DNA from: Lentisphaerota bacterium
Lineage (GTDB): Bacteria; Verrucomicrobiota; Lentisphaeria; Oligosphaerales; JABHEG01
Assembly: GCA_018676675.1 (NCBI GenBank)
Contig: JABHEG010000112.1
Coordinates: 1-64,000, forward strand
Length of the DNA: 64,000 nt
Reading direction: 5' to 3'
Shown here: in pieces, positions 45,556 to 54,543 of the stretch
Layout: each line of letters starts with the position of its first letter
How positions within the stretch are numbered: the first letter of the stretch is position 1
Translations under genes and position numbers: made by a program
The notes under the pieces: generated by a model
Told to the model about the DNA's origin: nothing
The model's input: the letters and a program-made list of their open reading frames with translations, nothing else
The model's database searches: none

Positions 45556-46335
45556 ATGGCCAGCCGACAACATCCGTTTGTGCAGGGCGCGATGGCACCG
45601 TTGGAGGGCGCCCGATTTCTCTGCAGGCACCGAGAGCTTTGGAAGCTCGCCGCCGTGCCGCTCGCTATCAATCTCGTCCTCTATGCCGGATTGGTTCTGG
45701 CTTTTCTGAGTGCGCTGCCAATCCTTCTGCAACGAATCCTCCCCCACGAGACCAAATGGTACTGGACGGTGCTCGCGGTTGTTCTCGGGATTCTGGCTGT
45801 TGCTCTCCTCCTGCTCGTCTGCTTTTTCACGTTCACGGCTGTGGGCTGTGCTCTTGGAGGACCATTCTACGAGGCCCTGTCCGAGCGCACCGAAGAGCTG
45901 ATCAGAGGGCAACGTCCCAACTCTCCCGTGCGCAATGTCTCTCTCGTGGTCGGCCTTCTTTGTTCTGTACTGGAAGAGATAAAAAAACTGCTGATCTACT
46001 GCCTGGGCATGGCCGCATCACTGCTGATGGGGCTCATCCCTTTCGTCGGTGCGTTCATTGGACTTGCCTTCGGAACGGTGTGGACACTGCTCTTCCTGGC
46101 CCTTGAGTTCGGGGATCACTATCTATCGCGACACTGGCCTCGGTTCGCTGACCGCTGGAACCGTCTCTGGGCCAAACGAACGCAAAACCTCGGTTTCGGC
46201 TGTGTCGCCTTTGCCCTTCTGCTGGTCCCGATTACCAACATCCTTCTGATGCCGGTGGGAGTCGTCGGGGCCACGATTCTCTGGCACCGGATCCTCCCCA
46301 GCCAGGCCACCGACGAGCCGGAGAACCGCGCTTAA
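45556..46335 (+). CDS. EI24/CysZ-like integral membrane protein
   Basis: 259 aa with four or more membrane segments (for example LWKLAAVPLAINLVLYAGLV, VLAVVLGILAVALLLLVCF, MGLIPFVGAFIGLAFGTVWT). The start GAMAPLEGARFLCRH and the FFTFTAVGCALGGPFYEALSERTEEL segment fit the EI24/CysZ family, which includes the sulfate channel CysZ. Whether this one moves sulfate is not shown; with a sulfatase in the window the idea is attractive but unproven. Confidence 0.75.
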   Translation: MASRQHPFVQGAMAPLEGARFLCRHRELWKLAAVPLAINLVLYAGLVLAFLSALPILLQRILPHETKWYWTVLAVVLGILAVALLLLVCFFTFTAVGCALGGPFYEALSERTEELIRGQRPNSPVRNVSLVVGLLCSVLEEIKKLLIYCLGMAASLLMGLIPFVGAFIGLAFGTVWTLLFLALEFGDHYLSRHWPRFADRWNRLWAKRTQNLGFGCVAFALLLVPITNILLMPVGVVGATILWHRILPSQATDEPENRA

Positions 46336-46365
46336 TCCGACCAGATGTTGGCCCCCGAGAAGAGA

Positions 46366-46402
46366 GAACGGTGGCCGGGGCGAGAACCCGCAGCCACCGT
46401 TC
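46366..46402. terminator. Bidirectional terminator between convergent genes
   Basis: Perfect 10-bp stem gaacggtggc (46366-46375) with gccaccgttc (46393-46402), and a further cggg/cccg pair inside the loop. It lies between the convergent genes ending at 46335 (+) and 46445 (-). T-rich sequence follows on the minus-strand side. Confidence 0.7.
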
Positions 46403-46444
46403 GTTGTAACTCAATTCCGAACGCCGCCAGGCGCTCCTAGCCCA

Positions 46445-47266
46445 TCACTTCCGCTTGAAAAGCCCCTTCACGCCTCCCAGCGCCTTGGACGCACTCTCCT
46501 TCACCGCTTCACCCGCCTTCTTGGCTTCTTCCCCTACCTCCTTGACCAACTTCTTTCCGTCCTCAAGAATGGCACCTGCCCCAGTTGCGGCTTCACCAAT
46601 CTCCTTGAAAACAGCCCCGAACACCTCTGACACAATCTCGGCGACCGACCGACCATCTCCCGTACCCAAATCCTGGAGATGAATCTCGGGAAGCTCCACG
46701 CTGACGGCCTCACCAGCCATCACCTTGGCGCTCAAGTTCAGCTTGGCGCCAGTCAGGCGGAAATCGTCAAGCTGCACGTCTTTCCCACTTCCTTCGGAGC
46801 CAGGAGCATCCGCGACCGGAGCGCCCTCTTCTGACGGGGCGGCTTCCGCCGCGCCTCCGGTGTATGCTTCGACATTCTTCTGGATGGCCCCAATGTTACT
46901 CCCTGACAGCCCCACTTCGTAGGTGATTTCGGGGCTGTCGATCAGGATCTCCTGGATGTGGATGCGGTCACCAAGCAAGCTCTTCGAGTCCAGTCGAATC
47001 CGGATGTGGTCCAGTTTGAACGCGGAAGGCGTCTTGAAGCCTTCGGGATTGCCTACCACCATGCCGATGATTTCGACTCGTCCGCCCAGTGGAGCAACTT
47101 GAATGTCCTCCACGGTCACGTCGCACTTTGTGATCTGCGGCCCCAGTGTCTCAACCCCGGTCTTGATGATCGAGCCAAGGTGCATGTACAGTGCGGTGAC
47201 GGCCACCACAACCAACAGCACGACCACCGCACCTGCAATGAGCAGAACCTTCATCCACTTCTTCAT
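46445..47266 (-). CDS. AsmA-like envelope protein
   Basis: 273 aa. The ATG at 47266 follows a perfect AGGAGG. One N-terminal membrane anchor (VLLIAGAVVVLLVVVAVTAL) leads to an AsmA/TamB-like N-terminal domain: VETLGPQITKCDVTVEDIQV, GRVEIIGMVVGNPEGF, SLLGDRIHIQEILIDSPEI. A low-complexity Ala/Glu/Pro stretch sits in the middle, and the C-terminus is a Lys/Ala/Glu-rich helix (GKKLVKEVGEEAKKAGEAV). Family members help transport lipid or protein to the outer membrane; this short form is uncharacterised. Confidence 0.7.
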   Translation of the reverse strand: MKKWMKVLLIAGAVVVLLVVVAVTALYMHLGSIIKTGVETLGPQITKCDVTVEDIQVAPLGGRVEIIGMVVGNPEGFKTPSAFKLDHIRIRLDSKSLLGDRIHIQEILIDSPEITYEVGLSGSNIGAIQKNVEAYTGGAAEAAPSEEGAPVADAPGSEGSGKDVQLDDFRLTGAKLNLSAKVMAGEAVSVELPEIHLQDLGTGDGRSVAEIVSEVFGAVFKEIGEAATGAGAILEDGKKLVKEVGEEAKKAGEAVKESASKALGGVKGLFKRK

Positions 47267-47388
47267 ACCAAAGACCTCCTGAGGCAACCTGACTGACACA
47301 CGACAAAAAAGGCGGGCGACTCGAGCCCCCCGACTCGACTGATACGCTGACCGGCCCAATCGGAACCGGTCCACCGACTATACTCCTC

Positions 47389-48705
47389 TTACAACAGATT
47401 CGCTGCTGTCTCGGCCAACACACTCCGTTCCCCCTTGACCAAGCCAATGTGGGCCGAAAGCTCGCTCCCCCGGAATCGGTCGATCAGGGACACCAAGCCG
47501 TTTGACAACGCGTCAACGTAGGGGTTGTCTATCTGATGCGGATCACCCGTCAGCACGATCTTGGTTCCGGTACCTACCCGTGTGATCACCGTCTTGAGTT
47601 CCAGAGGGGTCAGATTCTGAGCCTCGTCGATGATGATGTACTGCCGGGGAATGCTCCGGCCCCGGATGTAGGTCAACGGCTCGATGCTGATCTCCTCACA
47701 CTCCATGATGTCGGGAGGCAGAAGACGATTGGGGCTGTGCTTGTCCTGCTCCCAAATCAGTTCGAGCGCATCGTAGATCGGCTGCATCCAGGGCTGCATT
47801 TTCTCATCGATGCTCCCGGGAAGATAGCCAATGTCGCGACTGACAGGCATGGTCGGACGAAAAACCAGCACCCGCATGTACGTGTTGTGAGAAAAGACCT
47901 TGTGCAGACCGGCAGCCACCGCCAGAAGGGTCTTCCCGGTTCCAGCTTTCCCGGTTAGCGTGACCAGGCCGATCTTGTCATCCAGAAGGGCATCAAATGC
48001 GAATGCCTGTTCGCGGTTCAGCGCCTTCAGCCCAACGATGTCTTCACGCAGGGTTGGGATCTCGAGCATCTCGGTGCGCGTGTCCAGGATGCGGCAGAAC
48101 GCTGCCTCCCGTTCGCCCGTTGCGGACTCCGCGTAAACGTATTCGTTCGGGGCGCCCGAGAGACCTTCGGGACGCCCTTTCTTCCCATCTTTCAGGCGGG
48201 CCATGGTTTCCGGGGACACAGTCATCGTGTGCCATCCCGTGTAAACATCCGTGTCTGTGAACCGGTCAACCGAGTAGTCCTGAGCCACAATTCCCAGAGC
48301 ATCGGCAGTCAGGCGCAGATGTACATTCTTGGTCACCACGGTTGTATCGGCCCCCGCCGTCCCTCTACGAAGGCGCATCGCTACGGAGAGCAAGCTGTTT
48401 GAGACACGCTTCTGGCGATCGAGTCCAGCCCTCGAGAGGCTTGGATCAGTGGGCTCACACACAATCCGCAGCGTTCCCCCATTGCTCAACTGTATGCCCT
48501 CACCGAGGCGGCCCTTGTTTCGCAGATCATCGAGGATGTGCGCAACGGCACGCGAGCTCCGCCCAAGTTCACTGGTGTCATGCTTGAACGAGTCCAACTC
48601 CTCGATCACCTCAAGGGGGATGAGGACATTCGCGTCGCCAAAATGAAAAAGGGCCTGCGGGTCATGCAGGAGGATGTTCGTGTCTATGACGAAATTCTTG
48701 GGCAT
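47389..48705 (-). CDS. PhoH-family ATPase with N-terminal PIN domain (PhoH2)
   Basis: 438 aa. The ATG at 48705 (GGAG eight bases upstream) starts the PIN ribonuclease domain FVIDTNILLHDPQALFHFG, with further acidic residues in IPLEVIEELDSFKHD. The PhoH ATPase part has Walker A LTGKAGTGKTLLA, Walker B YIIIDEAQN and VLTGDPHQID. PhoH2 proteins are RNA helicase/RNase enzymes. The gene is divergent from folP at 48848. Confidence 0.92.
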   Translation of the reverse strand: MPKNFVIDTNILLHDPQALFHFGDANVLIPLEVIEELDSFKHDTSELGRSSRAVAHILDDLRNKGRLGEGIQLSNGGTLRIVCEPTDPSLSRAGLDRQKRVSNSLLSVAMRLRRGTAGADTTVVTKNVHLRLTADALGIVAQDYSVDRFTDTDVYTGWHTMTVSPETMARLKDGKKGRPEGLSGAPNEYVYAESATGEREAAFCRILDTRTEMLEIPTLREDIVGLKALNREQAFAFDALLDDKIGLVTLTGKAGTGKTLLAVAAGLHKVFSHNTYMRVLVFRPTMPVSRDIGYLPGSIDEKMQPWMQPIYDALELIWEQDKHSPNRLLPPDIMECEEISIEPLTYIRGRSIPRQYIIIDEAQNLTPLELKTVITRVGTGTKIVLTGDPHQIDNPYVDALSNGLVSLIDRFRGSELSAHIGLVKGERSVLAETAANLL

Positions 48706-48847
48706 CCAGTGGTCTCCAATGGCCCAAGCCGCTATGGTCGAAGCTGAAGATGCCTCGGGCCGGGAACAAGGGCATGGCAAAAGCACCAAATTTAGCCTGC
48801 CAACAGCGCCGTGACAAAACGGAACGCAGTGCCGTTGGAGCCAACTG

Positions 48848-49705
48848 ATGCAAAACCTGGACTTCTGCTTCGCTGACATGACGTGGCACCTGGGCAGTGC
48901 CCCCCTGATCATGGGCATCCTCAATGTGACACCGGACTCGTTCTCCGACGGGGGGGACTATGCGTCCACCGACCGCGCAATCGGCCGAGCTCTTGCCATG
49001 GTCGAGCAAGGGGCAGCCGTCATCGACGTCGGAGGAGAATCCACCCGTCCGGGGTCCATGGCGGTGGACGCTCCCGAAGAAATCCGTCGGGTTGTGCCCG
49101 TGATCGAGGAACTCAGCCGCCAGACCACAACGCCCATCAGCATCGACACGGCGAAAGCACCGGTCGCCAAAGCGGCGATCGAGGCAGGCGCGGCGATCGT
49201 CAATGACGTCAGCGGTCTCCACGCTGACCCGGATATGGCCGGTGTCGTGGCGAAGGGGGGAGCCGGCTGCGTAATCATGCACATGCGCGGTACTCCGGAG
49301 ACCATGCAGCAGTTCACCCACTACGATGATCTCTGCGGCCAGATCAGCACGTATTTCAGAGAAACGATAGCCTACGCAGAGAGTGAAGGAGTCCCGCCGA
49401 CCCGGATCATGCTTGATTCAGGCATCGGTTTCTCAAAGACCGCAGAGCAGAATCTCACTCTCATCGCCGAAACCGGACGATTCCGTCAACTGGGGCGGCC
49501 CGTTCTCGTTGGCCCCTCTCGGAAGTCATTCATCGGCACGCTCCTGGATGGAACGCCCCCAAAAGAGCGAGTATGGGGAACAGCAGGAGCCGTCGCCGCG
49601 GCGATTATCTACGGGGCTGACGTGCTGCGCGTCCATGATGTGGAGGAGATGCGCCAGGTCGCGGTTGTGGCCAGCGCAATACGTAATGCGGCAGCCTCTG
49701 ATTGA
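48848..49705 (+). CDS. folP: Dihydropteroate synthase
   Basis: 285 aa. It joins p-aminobenzoate and dihydropterin pyrophosphate in folate synthesis. Motifs: MGILNVTPDSFSDGG, DVGGESTRPGS, ISIDTAKAPVAKAAI, IVNDVSGLHADP, VGPSRKSFIG and the terminal RVHDVEEMRQ. GGAG sits seven bases before the ATG. proB follows 63 bp later on the same strand. Confidence 0.95.
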   Translation: MQNLDFCFADMTWHLGSAPLIMGILNVTPDSFSDGGDYASTDRAIGRALAMVEQGAAVIDVGGESTRPGSMAVDAPEEIRRVVPVIEELSRQTTTPISIDTAKAPVAKAAIEAGAAIVNDVSGLHADPDMAGVVAKGGAGCVIMHMRGTPETMQQFTHYDDLCGQISTYFRETIAYAESEGVPPTRIMLDSGIGFSKTAEQNLTLIAETGRFRQLGRPVLVGPSRKSFIGTLLDGTPPKERVWGTAGAVAAAIIYGADVLRVHDVEEMRQVAVVASAIRNAAASD

Positions 49706-49768
49706 GCCATCTGGCTTTGTCCGCTACCCTTACACCTCTATATTTCACCTGGTACGGCCTCGAATGCG

Positions 49769-50971
49769 GTGGCCGATGATATCATTGAACCCTTTCTGGA
49801 CCAAGCGATGCACTACAGCTACGATGACACCGGGGAACGTCAAGCCGTGCTTCGGCAGCTTACTCGCGTGGTGATCAAAGTCGGGACACGCCTGCTGACC
49901 GACATCGATGACCAGTCCAAGACTGAACGAGTCGAGCAGCTTGTCGCCGCGCTTGCACGGCTTCGTGAACGCGGCCTCGATGTCGTTCTCGTCTCTTCCG
50001 GCGCGATCGGGGCCGGGATGGCCGTCCTGGGTACAGAACAGCGACCAACTGCCCTGGCAGAACTGCAAGCGCACGCCGCCGTTGGACAGTGTCGTCTGAT
50101 GTCTCTCTACGAAACAGCCTGCGTCAAGCATGGCTTCCACTGTGCTCAGTTGCTCCTCACCGCGGCCGACGTCCAGAGCCGAGGGCGCCACGTGAACGTG
50201 ATGTCCTGTGCCAGCGACCTCCTGGCTCGAGGAGTCCTTCCGATCGTCAATGAGAATGACTCGGTGAGTGTTGAAGAAATCCGTTTCGGTGACAACGACG
50301 TCCTTGCCGCGTTGGTCGCGACCATGATACGGGCAGACCTGACCGTTCTCCTTACCACAGTGAACGGTATGCACGATGGCAACCAGGCGGTCCCACCACA
50401 GCGACTTTCCGTGGTGAACCAGGTATCTGAAGAGATCAAGGAGATGGCCTCAGGCACTGACGGCAACCGGTTTTCGGTTGGAGGCATGATCACCAAACTC
50501 CGCGCCGCTGAACTGGTCACGCGCGCCGGTGAAGGGCTCTGGATTGCCGATGGAACCGATTTCAGCATCCTCGACCGGATCATCGCGGGTGAGGACGTTG
50601 GGACACTTTTCCCGGCCGGCTCCGACACGCGCATGCGTTCACACAAGCGTTACCTGGCCTTCTTTGCCGAACACCGCGGCGACCTTATCATCGACGCCGG
50701 GGCGGAAAAGGCCGTGGTAGAGCAAGGGCGAAGCCTGCTCCCGAGCGGAATCACTCAGATCATTGGCGACTTTGTTCGCGGCGACACGATCCGCATCCTG
50801 AACACTGACGGCGTTGAACTCGGACGCGGAGTCACCAACTACAGCTCCGAGAACGTGGCCCTGATCAAGGGGCGGAAGAGCGGCGACATCCGGGCGATTC
50901 TCGGCTATGATGCCTGCGACGATGTCGTCGTCCACCGGAGCTACCTGGTCCTTACATCGACAAACAGTTGA
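49769..50971 (+). CDS. proB: Glutamate 5-kinase with PUA domain
   Basis: Up to 400 aa. It phosphorylates glutamate for proline synthesis. The amino-acid-kinase domain shows RVVIKVGTRLLTD, VVLVSSGAIGAGM, LPIVNENDSVSVEEIRFGDND and GGMITKLRAAELVTRAG. The C-terminal PUA domain begins at GDLIIDAGAEKAV and includes SSENVALIKGRKSGDI. The start could also be the ATG at 49808; neither has a strong ribosome-binding site. No proA is in the window. Confidence 0.93.
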   Translation: MADDIIEPFLDQAMHYSYDDTGERQAVLRQLTRVVIKVGTRLLTDIDDQSKTERVEQLVAALARLRERGLDVVLVSSGAIGAGMAVLGTEQRPTALAELQAHAAVGQCRLMSLYETACVKHGFHCAQLLLTAADVQSRGRHVNVMSCASDLLARGVLPIVNENDSVSVEEIRFGDNDVLAALVATMIRADLTVLLTTVNGMHDGNQAVPPQRLSVVNQVSEEIKEMASGTDGNRFSVGGMITKLRAAELVTRAGEGLWIADGTDFSILDRIIAGEDVGTLFPAGSDTRMRSHKRYLAFFAEHRGDLIIDAGAEKAVVEQGRSLLPSGITQIIGDFVRGDTIRILNTDGVELGRGVTNYSSENVALIKGRKSGDIRAILGYDACDDVVVHRSYLVLTSTNS

Positions 50972-51025
50972 GGCCATTCGCCACCGGATTGCCTGATCCC
51001 CGCTTCTCAGCAAAGAGGACAATTC

Positions 51026-52033
51026 ATGACCGACCAAGCACATCGTTACCGCCAACTGGGGCAGACCGACATCACAGTTTCCGCAATCGCCATGGGTTGC
51101 TGGGCAATCGTCGGAGATGCCACGTGGGGCAATCAGATAGAGCAGGACGCGATCGATGCCATGCGCGCCGCCCTGGATTGCGGCATCACGCACTTTGACA
51201 CAGCCGAAGGCTATGGCGCCGGATACTCTGAGGAGCTCATCGCCAAAGCACTTGGGGACGTTCGAGATCAGGTCATCATCGGCTCCAAAGTCAGCCCGAA
51301 CCACGCTGATAGCTGGGATGACCTGCGCGAAGCCTGTGAGCGTAGCCTGAACTGCCTGCAAACGGACGTCATCGACATCTACCACCTCCATTGGCCCAAC
51401 CGCACGCGGCCGATCGCTGATATCATCGGCGACTTCGAGCGCCTCAGAGACGAGGGAAAGATCCGGGCCTTTGCCGTCTCGAACTTCGGCAAGGGTGACC
51501 TCAGCGAACTGCTCGCAAACGGCCGCTGCGAAGTCAATCAGCTTCCCTACAACCTGCTCTGGCGTGTCATTGAGGATGAGATCACCCCGATCTGTGCCGC
51601 AAATGACATCAGCATCACCTGCTACAGCCCGATCGCACAAGGGCTTCTTACCGGGAAGTTCGCGACAGTCGACAGCGTTCCGGAAGGACGCGCACGAACG
51701 CGACACTTCGCCTGCACACGCCCTCAGGCCAGGCACTCGGAATCAGGGCAAGAGCAAGAGACGTTTACCGCGATCAACATGATTCGGGAGATCGCCGGGG
51801 ATATCGGGGTGAGTATGGCAGAACTGTCCCTTGCCTGGTTGCTCTACCAACCAGGTGTCGCTTCCGTCCTCGTCGGAGCTCGAAATGCTGACCAGGCCCG
51901 CCAGAATGCCAAGGCAATGACTCTGGACTTGGGGCCCGAGACCCTCGCTGGCCTTGACCAGGCTACCGCGACGCTCAAACAGGCGTTCGGGACAAACCCC
52001 GACATGTGGCAGACCGAGTCCCGTTACCGGTGA
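51026..52033 (+). CDS. Aldo/keto reductase
   Basis: 335 aa. YRQLGQTDITVSAIAMGCWAIVG opens the barrel; the catalytic Asp and Tyr are in HFDTAEGYGAGYSE, Lys in IGSKVSPNHA and His in YHLHWPNRTRP. GGAC precedes the ATG. The protein fits the ring-hydroxylating/voltage-channel-beta type reductases that act on sugars or aldehydes; the substrate is unknown. The next gene overlaps its stop (GTGA). Confidence 0.88.
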   Translation: MTDQAHRYRQLGQTDITVSAIAMGCWAIVGDATWGNQIEQDAIDAMRAALDCGITHFDTAEGYGAGYSEELIAKALGDVRDQVIIGSKVSPNHADSWDDLREACERSLNCLQTDVIDIYHLHWPNRTRPIADIIGDFERLRDEGKIRAFAVSNFGKGDLSELLANGRCEVNQLPYNLLWRVIEDEITPICAANDISITCYSPIAQGLLTGKFATVDSVPEGRARTRHFACTRPQARHSESGQEQETFTAINMIREIAGDIGVSMAELSLAWLLYQPGVASVLVGARNADQARQNAKAMTLDLGPETLAGLDQATATLKQAFGTNPDMWQTESRYR

Positions 52034-53166
52034 CCACTGCGAGCGGCATCTATGTGCTCACTCTCCGCCTTCCCCGGCGGACCACCGTGACACTCAGGCG
52101 ACGGTCCGTGGATCTTGCGGCGGGATGGTATCTGTATGTGGGGAGCGCGATGGGCGGGCTACGGGCGCGTGTCGCCCGCCATGCCCGAACAAAGGAATTC
52201 CGTCACTGGCACATTGACGCACTCCTCGCAGCCGGACAAATCCGTGACGTGCAATGCTGTATCACAGCCAACCCCGACGCGGAATGCCAACTCGCCGGGG
52301 CTCTCGCCGGGCGCACAGATACGACACCGGTCCCCGGTTTTGGGGCCTCGGACTGTAAGTGCCCCTCCCACCTTACCTACAGCCGCCAACGGCCTACCGT
52401 ATCAATCCGCTCGAACCGCGTTCGTCCCCACCTGACTGAGATCATGACGGAACTCCATGCCCGGTACGTCGACCACGCTTCCCGAGCACGGGATCCCTTC
52501 CGTACACTAATCTCCTGTGTTCTGTCCCTCCGAACGAAGGATCCCGTCACTCACTCGGCTTCTGAACGGCTCTTCGATGCGATCCCTACTGCTGAAGAGC
52601 TCAGCACCGCCGATTCTTCCCTCGTGGCAGAGCTGATATATCCGGTAGGCATGTACCGCGAGAAGGCAAGGCGTCTCCCCCAAATCGCTGGTCAGATCCT
52701 GATGCGTTTCGGCGGACGGACCCCCTCCGAAATAGACGACCTCCTGACCCTCCCCGGAGTTGGGCGGAAGACGGCCAACCTGGTCCGCTCGTTCGCCTTC
52801 CATCTGCCCGCCATCTGTGTGGATATCCACGTGCATCGGATCACAAACCGACTCGGCCTCGTGCGGACGTCCTGCCCTGACGACACCGAGCGGGAGCTCG
52901 AACGGCTTCTCCCGCAAGAGCACTGGATCGGGATAAATCCCCTCCTTGTCCAACACGGCCAGCAGATCTGTCGACCAACTCGTCCACGTTGCCCGAGCTG
53001 TCCGCTGGTCAATCGCTGCACGTATCCGGCGCTCTGCGAGGAAACCGAGATCCTGAGGGATGTTCCGGGCATTCCCCCTCACCCGAGCCTCAATGTCCTG
53101 CCATGCGCTCCCGCGCCCAAGAGCCCCGAAGTCACTCACATGGACTCCCCCTGGGACGACACCTGA
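52030..53166 (+). CDS. Fusion of DUF123 (GIY-YIG-like) domain and endonuclease III
   Basis: 378 aa. Residues about 1-125 form a DUF123 domain: SGIYVLTLRLPRRTTVTLRR, GWYLYVGSAMGGLRARVARH, FRHWHIDALLAAG, and the Cys/His-containing GFGASDCKCPSHL. Residues about 135-360 are endonuclease III. They have a helix-hairpin-helix with the catalytic Lys in LLTLPGVGRKTANLV, the Asp in CVDIHVHRITNRLG, and a 4Fe-4S cluster C-x6-C-x2-C-x5-C (CRPTRPRCPSCPLVNRC). It repairs oxidised pyrimidines by glycosylase/lyase action. The GTG at 52030 overlaps the previous stop as GTGA, so the two genes are translationally coupled; a GTG at 52006 is an alternative. Confidence 0.88.
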   Translation: MTTASGIYVLTLRLPRRTTVTLRRRSVDLAAGWYLYVGSAMGGLRARVARHARTKEFRHWHIDALLAAGQIRDVQCCITANPDAECQLAGALAGRTDTTPVPGFGASDCKCPSHLTYSRQRPTVSIRSNRVRPHLTEIMTELHARYVDHASRARDPFRTLISCVLSLRTKDPVTHSASERLFDAIPTAEELSTADSSLVAELIYPVGMYREKARRLPQIAGQILMRFGGRTPSEIDDLLTLPGVGRKTANLVRSFAFHLPAICVDIHVHRITNRLGLVRTSCPDDTERELERLLPQEHWIGINPLLVQHGQQICRPTRPRCPSCPLVNRCTYPALCEETEILRDVPGIPPHPSLNVLPCAPAPKSPEVTHMDSPWDDT

Positions 53167-53183
53167 GCTGTGTACGGAATGAG

Positions 53184-54269
53184 TCAGCCGGCCTGAGCGG
53201 GAATCCCGGCGGCAGCCCGGATCAACTCCATGACCTCCACCCGTCGCCGAACGCTTTCGGGGGTCACCGTCAGAGGCCTTCCTTCGCGAATAGCAGCACG
53301 CAGGTCAGTGTAAAGCGCCAGCACCGCATTCGGAGGCGGGGCTGCCCCGGCTCCGCCCGCCTGGACCTCGCCGGCGGGTTCCCAGCTGTCCGTTTGCCAT
53401 TCGAGCTTCTCGCTGTTGTAGCTGCGGTCCGGTGTCGGGTTCATGTCCAGAGGACGCGGATCCATCCCTCCGAAATCAACCCACTTCCATTCAAGACGCT
53501 TCTCGTTTCCGCGCATCCCGCCGCGCGTACCGGCAATGGTCCAGCGATCCTGCGAGTAGGGCCAGATGTCGGTCAGTTCGACCTCGACGGTTGGGTGTCC
53601 CTCGCCGCTCAAAATGAACTTCAGGTGGTCTTCGGCATCTCCGCTGCACAGATAGCGGCCGGCTTGGGCCCACACCTCAGGAGTACCTTCTTCCCCGAAA
53701 AGAGCAACCGCGTGGTCCAGCGGGTGCGGTCCGTTGTTGTTGAGCGCTCCCCCAGCTCGATCGCGTGACGTCTGCCAGTCCCACCGACGCTTGAACCCCT
53801 GCCAGCAAATCCGGATGTGCACGACATCGCCAATGACACCGGAGTTGACGACCTCCTTGACCTTCTGGAAATCTCTCTCGTAGCGACGCTGCTGGAATGG
53901 CGCGAGCACCTTTCCCGCTGCCTTCGCGTCGGCAATCATTGCATCCACATCAGCCACGGTCAGCCCAAAGGGCTTCTCGCACAACACATGCTTGCCCGCA
54001 GCCAATGCCTGTCGTGCATGGGGGGCATGGAGGTGGTTGAACGTGGCCACCACGACCAACTCGACGTCCGCATCCGCCAGCAATGACTCCACGTCGTCGT
54101 AGGCTTTGCAGCCGATTTCTTCGGCGCTCTGCGCGAGACGTCCGGGAATCGCATCCGTTACAGCCACAATTTCGAACTGCTCAGGAATCCTCCGCATCAC
54201 CCCTCGGTGGATGCCCCAGCCACTTCGCCCAAGTCCAAGAATCCCGACCTTGATCGGCAGCTCTGCCAT
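53184..54269 (-). CDS. Gfo/Idh/MocA-family oxidoreductase
   Basis: 361 aa. The Rossmann start is KVGILGLGRSGWGIHRGVM, followed by VVVATFNHLHAPHARQAL and the active-site signature HVLCEKPFGLTVADVD. The C-terminal sheet domain has GGALNNNGPHPLDHAVALFG with the conserved His. The ATG at 54269 has GAAGGA ten bases upstream. It differs clearly from the homologue at 25317. Substrate: an unidentified sugar or polyol. Confidence 0.85.
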   Translation of the reverse strand: MAELPIKVGILGLGRSGWGIHRGVMRRIPEQFEIVAVTDAIPGRLAQSAEEIGCKAYDDVESLLADADVELVVVATFNHLHAPHARQALAAGKHVLCEKPFGLTVADVDAMIADAKAAGKVLAPFQQRRYERDFQKVKEVVNSGVIGDVVHIRICWQGFKRRWDWQTSRDRAGGALNNNGPHPLDHAVALFGEEGTPEVWAQAGRYLCSGDAEDHLKFILSGEGHPTVEVELTDIWPYSQDRWTIAGTRGGMRGNEKRLEWKWVDFGGMDPRPLDMNPTPDRSYNSEKLEWQTDSWEPAGEVQAGGAGAAPPPNAVLALYTDLRAAIREGRPLTVTPESVRRRVEVMELIRAAAGIPAQAG

Positions 54270-54543
54270 GTCTTGTTCGTCCTTCGGTAATTGTCTTCTG
54301 CTTCTCATCAGAGCCGGGAGCTCTGCCGTTGATGGTCCCACGTGCTTGGCTGAACTATACCAGCTTGGTCTGGTCAGGGCCACGTTCCCGGGAGATCACA
54401 TCCGTGGCCCCCAAGTCTCGTGAGGGCGGCAGATCACAACTGCTTCGTCTGCGCCACGGAAACCACGCCGTAAGGCGCTTGAAACATGCCGTCGTTCCGA
54501 TAGGGTAGCCTCAGCTTACCCATACCATCGGAGCGCTCGTGCC

